A stretch of 64,000 bases of DNA from Isoetes taiwanensis (taxonomy: Eukaryota > Streptophyta > Lycopodiopsida > Isoetales > Isoetaceae), in the NCBI GenBank assembly GCA_021234155.1, contig JAJEKV010000133.1, positions 498,001 through 562,000 on the forward strand. The letters run 5' to 3'. Below the pieces are notes generated by a model. It saw only the letters and a list, made by a program, of their open reading frames with translations. It made no database searches and was not told where the DNA came from. This document shows, piece after piece, positions 21,852 through 33,530 of this stretch. The translations under genes and the position numbers were made by a program. The stretch's first letter is position 1. The number at the start of each line of letters is the position of its first letter.

Positions 21852-22425
21852 AAATTACTAATCGCATATTTCTTATTAGCCAGAATGACTTTAGCTAAAC
21901 TTGCTCGATATTAATCCCAAAACTTTCTGTGGTTTAGCTAAACTCTACACATTTTTCCTCTCATACTTTCTAGCGTTTAGCTAAACTAACCCAAACATCA
22001 ACCCAAAAATTTCTATGGTATGACCATGAGAAAATATTAAGCCAAATTACTATACTTTTTCTCAATATATTCTATTTATTTTGGTCATTTTCTTTGTGAA
22101 AACATTCTAAAATAATGCTAATTAGCAAAGTCTAGGACTCAAATTAATTCATAATCCTATATTTCATATAAATTAGAATGATGTTAGCTAAACTGGCCTG
22201 AAATCTATTCTAAAAGTTTCTATGGTTTAGCTAAACAATACAAAATTTCACTCTCTTACTTTCTAACGTTTGGCTAAAGAGCTCCAAGGTTGGTGCAGTC
22301 CCGAAAAAAGTTAAGCTAAAATTATTATTTTTTTCCCAATTTTTTCCATTTACTTTAGCCAAATTATTTTGAAAATGTGCTAAAAAATCGCCAAATAGCT
22401 AAGTTTAGCCCTTAAATTATTCCAT
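21852..22425. repeat. Two tandem, diverged repeats of about 290 bp
   Basis: Two consecutive AT-rich units (about 21,852-22,140 and 22,141-22,425) share the same order of words: TTAGCTAAACT, TTTCTRTGGTTTAGCTAAAC, CTTACTTTCTA, CGTTTRGCTAAA, TTAAGC, then AAAATGTGCTAA-type ends. The palindrome-like TTTAGCTAAA recurs at least five times. It interrupts the gag of Gypsy A together with the Helitron and may be part of another non-autonomous insert. Confidence 0.7.
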
Positions 22426-22439
22426 GACACAGACGAGAA

Positions 22440-23093
22440 ACCAAATGCAACAGCTCTTGGAGTGAGCTACATCATTGATGCATGCCCAGGAATATGGACC
22501 TCCACCACCTCCACCACCAAGAGGTCTCGATGAAGCTCCTTAGCCAGAGAGGGAGGAAGCCCTGGCTCCCAAGAAGAACAAGAAGAGAAAAAGAAGCGGT
22601 AGGATGAGTCCATCTCCTTCCACCTCTAGCAAATCAGATACTTCAGGAAGTGAATCGGGAAGTAGCTCGGAGAGTGGGTCAGAAACTTCTCAGGGCAGGG
22701 ATAGGAACAAGAGAACAGACGACTACAAAAAGAAGGTAGACAACGCAATGAGCAATGTGTGAAAGACAAGAAAATTAGGTTAGTTCTCGGGCAAGGACAG
22801 GTCAGGCATAGAAGCAGAAGCAGGGCTTGATGAAAATGGAAGAATTCAGAAACTCTTATGGAATGAACGATAAAGATATAGGCAAGGTGGCAACAACGAA
22901 CTTGATTGGGCCAGCCAGAATATGGTGGAAAGATTACGAAAAATCAAACAAGTTAAGGAGAAACAACTACAGGTTCAGGACATTCAGCAAAGCATTCCGT
23001 AAGCATTATGTTCCGAGATCCCATACCAGCAGACAAATACAACAGTTCTATAGGTTGGATCAGGGTAACTTTTCTGTGGCTAAGTATACAGAG
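22440..23093 (+). pseudogene. Gypsy A gag, central part
   Basis: The frame contains a proline run, a serine-rich acidic stretch (SGSESGSSSESGSE) and the retrotransposon gag core: GMNDKDIGKVATTNLIG, ARIWWKDYEK, FSKAFRKHYVPRSH, QIQQFYRLDQG, ending AKYTE at the insertion site of element X. The same core occurs on the minus strand at 48,912-48,607. A stop lies at about 22,760. Gag continues at 56,569: removing X and one AGAG duplication gives AKYTE joined to EFMRLRLNVP in frame. Confidence 0.85.
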
Positions 23094-23116
23094 AACAAGA
23101 TTGCATTTGAAACGGG
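23094..23116 (+). repeat. Left terminal inverted repeat of X
   Basis: 23 bp starting AACAAGATTGCATTTG, an exact reverse complement of 56,542-56,564. Preceded by target duplication AGAG. Confidence 0.92.
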
Positions 23117-25228
23117 GTCCTGATCGAACAAGGTAAACTTTTCAAAGTCGGAAGGTTCAACCGATAACTGCCTTCTGTCAGCCAAGGTCCATTCCCCACG
23201 AGCAAGCTTCAAAAGGTGCATGAAACCTTCAGGAAGGTCTTTGTTTTTCTTCTTGTTCTACACATGCAATTGAAGTTAAGTATTGGACAATTAGCTGAAG
23301 AAAAAAAGAAGGTCCACAAGGTAGAACATTATACCCAGCCTTCAAAATTAGGAGCATATTGTATAATGCGTTCGTCTGAAGTGGCCATAGGGTAGAGCTC
23401 CTCACCTTTCCCACGATTGCACATTCAGTTGTTCCATCAAGCATGTCTGGCATGCAATGATGTTCTTTTGGCTGGTTAAAAAAAAAATAGATAAACACAT
23501 TACGTATTCTGGAATACACTATAGTTAAAAAATTCAAAAGTATTAAGCACAAGACATTAACGTATTCTGGAATACACTAAGCTTACTTGTGCAATTCCTT
23601 GGACATCTCTTCCAAGGTGCTCTTTATCCACCACATTCTGGAGTAATCTTTCAACTATGGTGGTGTCGGTGAAGCCCTGCAGCTCCCTCCAAACTGTAAT
23701 TGTCATTTCTTTTTTTAGCACGTCTGTGCCTTTTTTCTTTTCTGATGCTTTACCTTTGCTTTTTAATTCTCCCCTTTCAAAAGCAGTAAAAATTTCGTTT
23801 TGCAAGTCCCAAATCTACAACACAACAACTTATTGTCAGCTCAGTATTCCAGAATACAGATGTGCTTACCCTGCCATCCTTGAAGGCCAGTTGAAACCAA
23901 TTATCGTGGCTGATCGAGAAGTGCCTCTTATTTGCCTCATCATATTTAAGCCAGTACTCTATTGCGCACGCCTCCTTTAGCTCCAAAGATGGCCCAGGTT
24001 TCTTGAGCTCTTCACCATACTTTTTCTTGAAAATTAAATACTCTCTGTGCATAAATCTGATTTTATCAACAAAACTCATTTTGAGTCTGTACTCGTTATT
24101 AGCGTTATGTGTATTGACCACTATCTTCGCCTCTTCGTCAGTCAGGCCGCAATACACCGCACAGAGAACGGAGAGGTATCTAGGATTCTGTTTCATTTTG
24201 AACAGTTGCCTGCGCCCTTGAAGCTGTGGTTTTCCCCCAGCACATAGTGTGTGTACTGATCAGCACACTCTCTGTCATAACCTGCCGGGTCCATGCACTG
24301 GCTCCTGTCAACAAGCACAACTATTGGAGCAACATGTGCATTTGGATTGCTCCTTATCCGGTCCTTCAAGTTTCTAACGTGGTCAACGTAGATCTTTCTC
24401 ACTTGAAGTGGCCTCTCTCCTGTCTCATCCTTAGGTGGCAGCTTCATGCAGGTGACTAGAAGGTAAATGACACCTTGGACGTATTTATGCTTGTTTATTT
24501 CTTCCATACGCTCTGCCGTTTTGTCAATCTTTTTTTCTTTCATTGCAACCCCTGGGGCCTTGCCCTTTGTCTTTTTGCTAGTTTCCTGGGATGCATCTTC
24601 TATTGCCGGTGGCATGGTCTTTCGTTTTTTGGGCTCCTTAGCAGCCACAGTCTGCCTTTGCTTCTTTAGTGGTGGTGGTGGTGGTGCTTCAGGTTCCGAC
24701 TCCACGGACTCAGCTTCGTCGTCTTTACCACCAGATTGGCTACTGCTTTCTCCACCCCCTTCTTCGTCTTCAGAAGCATTGTAGTCCAGTGCTTCACTTC
24801 TGCTACTCGAGACCGTCTTAAGAATAGTGGACAACGCCAGCTTATTAATGTAGTGGGCGATGTACTTGTAACGTCGTTGAGGCTGCACGTTGACCAACCT
24901 AAAATAAGCTTCATCGAGAACGATGTAGTCGAGGTCTTGAAGGGCAGTCTTGCCTGTTGCTTGAACTGCCCAGCAACAGAACTCCACGTGCTGTATTGAG
25001 CCCATGCACTCGAACTCAGAGTCATCGTATCTTTTTTGTCTAGGGCTATGACAAACATACAAGAAAGTGACATTGCTGTATTTTCCTGCGAAACCTCTAG
25101 TGACAAACCATTGCGTCTGAAAGTTCTCGTAGACTTGTGGCGCAGCAGTCTCCTGATCCTTTTCAGACGTGTGTTTCCTGCTAGAGATCTTGATGGTTCT
25201 TTTCGTCTTAGAGACACCTTGTTCTTGC
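23117..25228 (-). pseudogene. Transposon X accessory gene, acidic protein with possible ParB-like segment
   Basis: At least four exons are read on the minus strand: 25,228-23,870, 23,814-23,587, 23,471-23,406 and 23,257-about 23,117, all bounded by GT-AG introns that keep the frame. The first visible exon starts at a TTGCAG acceptor, so a 5' exon is missing. The protein has a conserved-looking start (VYENFQTQWFVTRG, FECMGSIQHVEFC), an acidic serine/glutamate stretch, a proline run, lysine-rich nuclear-localisation-like segments, and then APIVVLVDRSQ ... YVLGENHSF ... QLFKMKQNPRYLSV ... GLTDEEAKIVVNTHN. The VLGENHSxxxA-type phrase after a beta-strand-like IVVLV resembles the ParB/sulfiredoxin fold (ParB GxxRxxA); this is tentative. 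One frameshift lies right after HSFK near 24,210. Transcribed away from the DUF7869-like gene. Confidence 0.65.
23504..23517. repeat. Palindrome GTATTCTGGAATAC in an intron
   Basis: Sits in the intron between the exons ending at 23,587 and starting at 23,471 of the accessory gene. A second copy is at 23,562-23,575 and a related GTATTCCAGAATAC at 23,844-23,857 in the preceding intron. All match the core of the palindrome array at 25.4 kb. Confidence 0.9.
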
Positions 25229-25387
25229 CTGCAACATCACAGTGGCCGAATGCTTTAGTACTAGCAATGAAAACAGAAAATTATATTCCGGAATAACAAT
25301 GACTAAAATCTAGTACTAAAGCGCTAAAAAAAAGGCTAAATTTGCACTAAATTTAAGGTTTTTATAGCGAAATTAAAGCAAGCTGAA

Positions 25388-25510
25388 GGCCAAAGTATAT
25401 CCGGAATACACTTTGGCCTGACAGTAAAGGCCGGAAGTGTATTCCGGAATACACTTTGCCTTCTCGCCTTGAAATGAAGGCCAAAGTGTATTCCGGAATA
25501 CACTTTGGCC
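25388..25510. promoter_or_regulatory. Array of three 32-bp palindromes in a divergent promoter
   Basis: Three units at 25,388-25,418, 25,429-25,460 and 25,479-25,510. The last is a perfect 32-bp palindrome whose half is GGCCAAAGTGTATTCC; the others have one to a few mismatches. The shared core is GTATTCCGGAATAC. Further core or half sites lie at 25,285-25,296 and, more weakly, near 25,575, 25,722, 25,764 and 25,803. The array lies between the divergent starts of the two genes of X, the right place for an operator, a transposase-binding array or a parS-like site for the accessory protein. The function is inferred. Confidence 0.85.
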
Positions 25511-25867
25511 TCTACCTAAACAACACTTTTGAAAAATGCCCGTACATTGTACTTTTACCGCTTACCTCTCCATGCTTCGTGCTATGCAAACCGGAATAAG
25601 CTTTTGCAGAAGAATTCGAAGGCACTAGATCGGAGCGGCTGGAGCTGTGAATGCAGAATACACGACTGAGCTGCCAAAAAATTTCCTTTTAAAGGTCACC
25701 TTCGGACACATCCTTAATTCTATGTAAATCGGAATACGTGTGGTTCAAAATTTGTGCTAACACATATTACGGAATACCAGACTTCTCCTTGGGTTGACAC
25801 TTCGTATTCTCGAATAGCAAACTTGCAGAAGTTACGTCCGTCTCTCTACTAGTTCCAGTTATTGAAG

Positions 25868-27181
25868 ATGGTTAACCGCATCCAGAACAGACTTCCACCA
25901 CCTTTTGTTGCACCTAGTTCCTCTACTTCAGAGGAAATGCCCGATGAGCATGTGTTTTTGCCTGGTGCCCAGGCTTCCTCATCTCCTGCCTCAACAACAT
26001 CCTTGTTACTCCTAGACGATTCTCCAAGTCCAACACACAACAGACTGCCACCACCTTTCCAACCGTCACCGAGCCCTTTAAGGAGTAGGTTGCCTTCTCC
26101 CTTCGTTCCATCTCCACTTGTACACAGTAGGCTACCACCTCCTTTTGTACCATCACCAGAAGAAGCAGATGCTGCACTACAACAGGTGTTTCAAAAGAGA
26201 CTGCCCCCACCATTTGTAGCTTCTCTTCCAACAGGAAGAAGTACAAGATCTGCAACACGCCCACAAGAATGTGAAGTTTCCCATCACTTTTCTCACCATG
26301 ACTTGTCTACAAATGAAGACGATGTTGTAAGGTCCCCACCTCTTCCCACAACTGTTGTGACACATGGGTTTGCAGAATTTCAAACAACAATAAGAGAAAT
26401 GTTTGATAGGACATCTAGTCAATATAATCCCACAACTTCTGCACCTACAACATCCTACGGCTCATCACCTACATTTAACACTGTTCCTCTGAATTTTCTG
26501 GGTACTGTGTCACGTGGTTTATTTTCCTCTAGAAACACACCACTAAGGGTAGAGGAGGTCACTCCTAGAGTGGAACTCTCATCAGAGGATGAAGACCCTG
26601 ACAAGGAACAACGAGATTACATGTTCTCTAACCAATCTTCAAAGAAATTTAAAGTGGATTTCAGCTTGAGAGCATGTTCTTCTATAAGAAGAAAAAATCT
26701 GATGGATGAGCAGAAAATGAGAAAAATTCTAAGGACTCCATGCTGTTCATTGGATTGCATTAGCAAATTCAACATGCATGGCTAAACTTCGTGTAATTAG
26801 AGACAATTATAGTTCCATGACAATATCAGATCAGAATGACTACTTGGCTATTCATGTAAGACCAGACAGGCACATCTTCTTGCACTATATCAATCGTCAA
26901 GAAGTGTGTCAAAAATGCTTCATGGTCGTACACCGCTTGGGTTCCTCCAGAATGTCTCGAATACATAAAAGATTAAACAAAAACCCTAGCATTGATGACC
27001 ACTGCGGGCCAGGAAGAGTTGTAACAATGCATGCCCTGGCTGCTGTGGCTTGGATGGAGAAATACTTTAGAGAAACGTGTGAAAAATTGCCAAACAGCAA
27101 TATCTATCATTTGACAGATAACATCACAAAAAAAGATGTCTTCAAAGAATACAAAGAGACATGCAGTCAGTCTCAGCATAT
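25868..27181 (+). pseudogene. Transposon X DUF7869-like putative transposase, N-terminal part
   Basis: The start MVNRIQ is chosen as the first ATG after the divergent promoter. Residues 1 to about 120 hold five repeats of [NSK]RLP[PS]PF separated by Ser/Pro linkers, a short-linear-motif array. An acidic segment follows (SSEDEDPDKEQ). Then comes CCSLDCISKFN and, after a one-base frameshift near 26,780, LRVIRDNYSSM, HIFLHYINRQEVCQKCF, GRVVTMHALAAVAWM and a C-terminal stretch ending in SQSQ at the insertion site of Y. The cysteine pattern and order match, from memory, the N-terminal part of uncharacterised transposon proteins with domain DUF7869. The coding sequence resumes at 39,003. Confidence 0.7.
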
Positions 27182-27208
27182 GGGTAAAAGTATGCTGGTG
27201 GGTATCAA

Positions 27209-27232
27209 AAGCATGCGTCCGGACGCATGCTT
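27209..27232. repeat. Perfect 24-bp palindrome beside the left TIR of Y
   Basis: AAGCATGCGTCC followed by its exact reverse complement. It overlaps the last base of the left inverted repeat. A smaller GCATGCTT word repeats just after. Possible transposase-binding or cruciform site. Confidence 0.9.
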
Positions 27233-27450
27233 GTAGCATGCTTATAGCAGGGTTTTAGCCCGCTTAAAAGCACCCCCTTTTGCTTAATTTGGGTGTTGGT
27301 GAATCGCCCGTCATATTTTGACGCCCTTCATGTACTCGCGACGCCCACCTCATCAACGAACCGTTAGGAAAATGATTGTGGGATTTTGGCTGGATTTTCG
27401 CAGCGAGTGGTAGTACGCTGCAAATTCGACGAGCCCGAACTACCACCCTC

Positions 27451-28690
27451 ATGGCCACGCGAAAATTCTCCCTCCAATTCACTTATTCTCCCCTCTCGGA
27501 ATTTCATGGCGCCCCGATACCGCCCGAGGCAATCACACGCTTAGCATTGGACTTTTCGGCCGATGAATTCCAATACGTTGTTCCGCATTTGTTGGATGTC
27601 AATGCAACACAGAAATATCGCGTGAAGATCCGGTTCCTCAATTTACAAAAAAATGGATGCAAGAGAGAAAGAGAGAATACTGATTATGGAATAAGATGAG
27701 GAAAGCAAAATGGTTGAACGGGAGGATCCGAAAGCACGAGACGCAGTGCAAGAAATAGCCAAGTTTGTAGTTGATTACTTCAACAAGCTCACCAAAAAGC
27801 ATTCACCCTAACTCAAGGCCGATGTGATGAAGAGAGTGGTTCATCACCACGAAATGGAAATCTCGAACACCTGAATTTTGCCAAATCCAAAGGAGTGCAA
27901 GGCAAAATGGGTGCTTTGCTCAACAACTTGAAATCGCATAAAATGGCAGCTACAAAGAGGCAAAGGAACCATGATATTTGGAGAGCCGTAACCTCGACAC
28001 CGGTGATGGCTTCTTCCACAAAATCGGATGATGCAATTCCACTATGGCGGGCTGTTAGGTACATCTAATTCTTGCTTTCATGCCTGTGCTTCTTCATGCT
28101 TTTAAGTGCTTGTATCTGCTGAGTGATGCTGGCTGGAATATGTTCATTGATTAATGTGCAATATTTCTTATGATAGGTTGCATGAGGTCAACAATTGAAA
28201 CTGCTGCATTAAGAAAATTGGAAGCCGCCCTTGAAATGGTCCGGTGGTCTAGCTTCCAAAAGGAGGTTGAGGTGCGATTCTCTCACCCTTGTTTGCAAGC
28301 AAAGCATAACGTAACCATGGAAACAAAATAGCGCGTAGTCTCTCCTTGCAAGAAAGATGTTGTGAACACTGTTGGAGAGTCAGGCTTCCGAATTTCTTAT
28401 CCCTTGCACCTTATGGAGGTCACACAGGTATAAGTTTCCATACAATTTTTTTTTGCTATTATTGCATAAATATTTCTAACCAACGGCCACCATTCAGTAC
28501 CAATTGCACTATTTCAACAATACAAAAGGCACATCCCCGAACACCCCTTGCTTTGCTTAAAGGCTTTTCAGTTGAAGCCTATTTATGTAAAGAAAGTATC
28601 GAAAGGGAAACCCGTTGTTGCATATACTATATGAAGTTGAGTATGCCGGGTAGCCCCGAGATGCATTAAGGTCACGGCCCCGGATTTCAT
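27451..28690 (+). pseudogene. Decayed 5' part of a Y gene
   Basis: Coding-like pieces on the plus strand are MATRKFSLQFTYSP, SADEFQYVVPHLLDV, then in other frames AVQEIAKFVVDYFNKL, ALLNNLKSHKMAATK, IWRAVTSTPVMASS and finally LKPIYVKKVSKGKPVV near 28,580. They are broken by stops and frameshifts or separated by introns. They precede the LINE insertion and lie on the same strand as the transposase core at 33.5 kb, so they are probably its upstream exons. No family signature seen in this part. Confidence 0.45.
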
Positions 28691-28899
28691 GGTGAAGAGT
28701 GCAAGTGCACCTCGCGAGGTCTGTGGACTGGTGAGAAGTGTCCGCCGACCAACATAATGTATGACTCAACCAACAGCTCGAGGGCCGTGGTTTGCAACAA
28801 GAGCTTAGGGGTGAAGAATGGCATAAACATGACCGCTGATGCGCACATGTCAAAAGTGTGTGGCATAAAACTCTTCCTATATGTCTAAGAGAAAGAGAG

Positions 28900-31800
28900 A
28901 ATCATGAGTTCTTGCTTGAATGGAAGACGCTTGAAAAGGACATCGATCCGCCCGGACGCCACCACCCGGCGGCCGGCCACGCCCTATGCCTCACCCACCT
29001 CAACCAACACCGGTGCGCCCCGCCCCAACCCGTGAACGAGATGCGAGGAGCCGCAATGTGGTAGTGCGCGAGGCCCGATGGAGGAGTCGGAGAACATCTC
29101 ACTTCCGGACTCGGACACATATCTTGGACGGATGATGTTCCCGGCACCGTGACCATTGGAAAGGCGGTCGTCATGGAATTCAAAGACCCACGGACGCCCC
29201 GGTGGTCATCTTCCACGCTTGAGAGCGTGCGAGCGGGTGGCCATCCCGCGTCGGGGCGGAAGTTGAAGGGGACGGCCATGCGCTGGACCGGCAAGAAGAG
29301 ACCCGGCGTGAGCTGGCCAAAGTCGGGGGATTGCCGCAGACATGGAGGGGGCAACCGGGCTGGTCCGGGAAGGATGCGGGAATTCAGGCAGCCAAACAGG
29401 GGATGCGAGCACTCGCCCCTCGAGTCCCTCCGAGGGGCCCTAGCGGCACAGCATCCACATCTTTCGCTCCCCCAGGACCACCACTACCACCGACCTGAAG
29501 TGGCGATGCATGCCACTAAATAGGGATCGTGCCTCGGCGTGGTATCCCTGAATTGCCGTGGCTTTCCATGGCGAAGGGGACAGTCTCAATTGGCCGCCAT
29601 GGACATGGACCTTATCTTCCCCTCATGGAAACATGGGAACATGCCGGGTCACAAAGCTACCGATTTGCCCAGATACCGCTAATACTCCGCCTTCAATGAG
29701 TGCACCGAAAACGAGGACACGGAGGAATTGCGTCTTACTACCGCATTTACCTTGGCCTAACCTATCTCCCCGTGCAAGGCGGACAGCACAACAGATAATA
29801 CACGGGTAATGCAAAGTGCGAAACGGCGATGGCAGCCCCTCTTTGTGGCGCTTGCTACTTCCCGCATCCGAGAGCAACTTTTACCACACGCGCTTGGATG
29901 TGGATAAAGCAGAGCCCTATGTCGATCTATATGATGACATACTGACAGTATGCACAATTGGGCAAGGTCATGTTGCTTGGAGATTTCAATCGTACCCGTG
30001 GGCGAAAGCAGATCCCAAAATTAACGCACCTCTAGGCGAGGGATGTGTTGCAAATGGACCCCGCAGATGGTTTGGCCAAGGGCATCGGATGACACCTGTG
30101 TGACACGGTATGGGTCGGCAACCGCCGCTCTTGGGCAAGATCTTTGACCTGGTCATTTGCAATGGGTCGCACGGTGGCCGCCCTCCACCCAGCTTCACTT
30201 GTAGGCAGGAGAACCAGTGGGGGGGCACCCGGTGGTGGATTACGTGCTAGCGCACGAGCAATGCCTACACTTGATCACTTTCGCCCGATTGGGACAGTGG
30301 CCTGACGAGGAAGTAGACTCACCATCAGCCCTGTTCTTGCGGATAGATTGGCGGGCCAACCGAAAGCACCCATTGCCCCAACACCCCATGTACCACGGTT
30401 GCTTTACGCTGGACTATGATCATGCGGCGGCCTATTTAGGATGCTTGAGCATGAGTCACGGGAGGCCGCAGCTCCCCACATCTTCAACAACAGACTACCA
30501 AATGAACCAGGCTCCGAGAGTAGGGGATAGATGCTTTGGGAGAGGCCGCCGACGATCCACGTGGGCTGCAAACCACCTTCCCCGCCCAATCACCGGTTCC
30601 ATGACGAATGGGGAGCTGAAACGATGGCTTTGCCAAGTCTTTGGACCCCACCATTCGCTTGCGGCCCATCAATACCGCTCCTTCCTCAAGACCAAGAAAG
30701 CCGTGTACCTTTAAGAACTCACCAGCAACAGATGTTTGGTCTACTAGACCGCCACCCTAGGGGCCTTAAGGAGAAAGGTCTTGAGTAAGCCTCGCATGAC
30801 CCACGAGGAAATATTACCCGGAACAATGGGTGAGATACTTACTTTCTTGTATGACCCAATGGGAAGCCGGGCATCGAGTACCTCATGACATGCCTAGCAC
30901 CGGGTCATTACCGAAGGGATGTCATAATGGGCACAAAACGCCGCTAATCTGAAGGCGCCAGATTTGGATGGTATCGTGCGTAGCTTCTCAAGTGGACCGG
31001 GCCCCCAATGGTGCCGGTTCTCACAAAGCCGCTTCAACGGGGCATTGCAAGAAGGCTTTCCCCGACCGGACTACCAGGTAGAGTTGTGCCCATATACAAA
31101 GCGAGGGGACCCCCACCCGACCAACTATCGTTACCATTATGGTCGGTTCGTCTTTGCCAAGTTGCTTGTCGGGATTTTGGCGGCGGCCGACACTTTGGGC
31201 GAGGATGGAGAAGTCGCGGGCTCTCACGCAGGCAGGCTTCCGCCCGGCATTCTACTATTGACCATATCTTCACTCTGCGAACACTCATAGAGGACAGCCG
31301 GAATCAACGCCCAGAATGCTTGTTGTTGCTTTGTGGATTTCGTAAAGGCTTTGACCCACAGTGCCTCGGGATAAGTTGTGGGACAGATTGAGACAGACTA
31401 GGGACCCCGTCGATTTGCGAATGCTATATACACCGACTATCTGAGGCTTGCTCCGGTCGTCTCACACCTTTGTCGGGGAGCCGTTGTTAGTAGCATTGGG
31501 TGCGCCGGGGCTGCCCTCTATCCCCGAAGGCGCTCTTAGGCTTGTACATTGACCAGGCTAGAAGAATGGCTAGCCGAGCACCTGGGAGGCCCCAGCTTGA
31601 TGCACCACATAATCCGGCAACTCATATATGCCGATGATGTTGACCCTGCCGCATATACCCCCTAAGGACATGCAACGCCACCGATGCTTTGGACACTTTC
31701 GCCAATTCACCGACATGAGAGTTAACTTGGCCAAGACAAGGGTGCCGCTGGTCCCATCATCCGGCACCCACGCCTTCCCTCATTCACTTACCAAGCGGTA

Positions 31801-33037
31801 GTTGAGGTGGCTCCGATCTTATAAGTATTTGGGCATTGAGTTTTCTACTACCACACACCGATGCATCCATCAGTTCACGGGTCATTGCAGTCGGAAAGCC
31901 CCGTATGCAATGCAAAACAACAGATCACAAAGCGTAGTATGCATGGGGTCACCAGTCACACTTGTTCAGGGCCTTGGTTGAACCGGTCCTCCTCTATGGG
32001 GTAGAAGTGTGGGGGCCAGTGATATCCCTCACCACTTGGAACGATCTAGAGCAAGTACATAAGGCCTTCTTGGCTCAGGCAATCGAGTGAAATCCACGGT
32101 CCCATATCGGATCTTGCTACGGAGACAAAGCCTTCCATTCTGAGGGGGCTGGCCGGAACGCCACCTTATTTACTTCCGGAAGGTGGTGGCTATGGATGAA
32201 GCCCGGCTGCCCAACCTTGCTTTGGCAATGGCGATGGGCGCGCAGCGACTCAAAGCCTGCTGAAAAGACAAGCAAGCCCAGTGGTTCTCGCTATGGAATG
32301 TCTGCGCAGCACACGGATGTGGATTAGTGCATACATCGGCGGAACGCTGCTGCCTTGAAGCAAGATTTGGATGCTTGCTTCATGGCCAAGCTTTGGGATC
32401 TGCAGGCCCCATCACATGTCAAGGTGGCAAATTATCGACGACGGAGGTTAATCCCATGCTCACGAGGGCCCACACCACTACTGCGCACCCATCTACCCAT
32501 GAAAAAGCGCGGGGTGATTGCTTCCATTCGCAAGACAGTGCACACCACCTCCGCGTGAGAGCGGGGAGATGGATTCGAGGGCTGCGTGAGGGCCGAGTCT
32601 GTCGATCTCGCATCAGCAGGCGCCATTGAGGATGAAAGTCACGCCCTCCGGGCTGTCCGGCGTACCAGACATATCCGGGCTTGGTATGCTCGGTTAGTTG
32701 TGCCCCATCGGGCCTTGCATGAGCTGCGAAACACGGCCTCTGTAGGCTTGTTGGGATCGTTACCTCGGGAGGTAATGGATCTGTGGACTCATTTATGCCC
32801 CATCCAGGCATTAACCTCGGTTGTACTTGTGATTATGTATATAAGCTGTGCGGTATGTCGGCATCCTTATTGCTATTAAGGTTTTCCCAAAACCCAGCCG
32901 GCGAGGGTTTTTAATCTGGTAGTAATATGCTGCGCTGTTCTCTTTGTACTTGGTCCCATAGGCGGTTGGTCTTCTTCTTCTATTCTATTCTATTCTATTC
33001 TATTCTATTCTATTCTATTCTATTCTATTCTATTCTC
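28900..33037 (+). mobile_element. LINE (non-LTR retrotransposon) inserted in Y, decayed
   Basis: A GC-rich block unlike its surroundings. From about 29,526 an apurinic-type endonuclease domain can be read in pieces (VVSLNCRGF, LLGDFN near 29,970, VVDYVLAHEQC near 30,237), followed by reverse transcriptase motifs: APDLDGIV at 30,955, FAKLLVGIL, HSTIDHIFTLRTLIED, FVDFVKAFD-like words and LIYADDV at 31,621. A 3' UTR and a (TATTC)n tail end the element at about 33,037. Endonuclease plus RT plus a simple-repeat tail is the LINE plan. Many stops and frameshifts. The clade and the exact 5' end were not determined, and no clear target duplication was found. Confidence 0.8.
32979..33037 (+). repeat. 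(TATTC)n microsatellite, LINE 3' tail
   Basis: About twelve uninterrupted TATTC units directly after the LINE 3' UTR, as expected for LINE clades that end in a short tandem repeat and not poly(A). Confidence 0.95.
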
Positions 33038-33225
33038 TTTATTGCATCTTTGAAACATTGATATATGTCTTGTCATGCTTTTGTGCTTTTCAACTTGCGC
33101 TAATCTTACGTTTTATGCTCTGAGAACTTGTTCAGATTCCAGTGGAGACAGAAGAAAGGCGGTGGAGTTCTGCGGTACGTTACCAAGGAGGTGCCGGTGG
33201 CGTGAGAAAAGAAAAGAGCCAATGC

Positions 33226-33445
33226 CACCAAGAAGGGAAACAAAAGTAAGAAATCCAAGGTAGGCTGGTGGGACCTGACGATCTTTGCTTGACACAAGTT
33301 GAGAAGAAGGGAAACAAAAGTAAGAAATCCAAAGGTAGGCTTTGGGACCAACGACTGAAGGCTGCGGCGAAGTTGAGAAGAAGGGAAACAAAAGTAAGAA
33401 ATCCAAGGAAGCTGGTGGGACACAGTCTGAAGGATCGTGGCTGAG
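33226..33445 (+). repeat. Three tandem units of about 74 bp encoding KKGNKSKKSK
   Basis: The word AGAAGGGAAACAAAAGTAAG recurs near 33,231, 33,304 and 33,378, each followed by a related GC-richer part. In one frame each unit encodes a lysine-rich KKGNKSKKSK block, like a nuclear-localisation or DNA-binding tail. It lies just upstream of the transposase core of Y. Confidence 0.8.
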
Positions 33446-33530
33446 TTGGAGTTTCTAGAAGATGAATCTTAGCTTTGGTTTTGAATAAATCTATTATGAA
33501 TGTATTTCTCTTGAAACTATATTACAATAG

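Noticed and set aside
24467-24784. Plus-strand frame with serine and glycine runs
   Set aside because: It is the antisense of the acidic/proline-rich exon of the X accessory gene, which has consistent introns and motifs on the minus strand.
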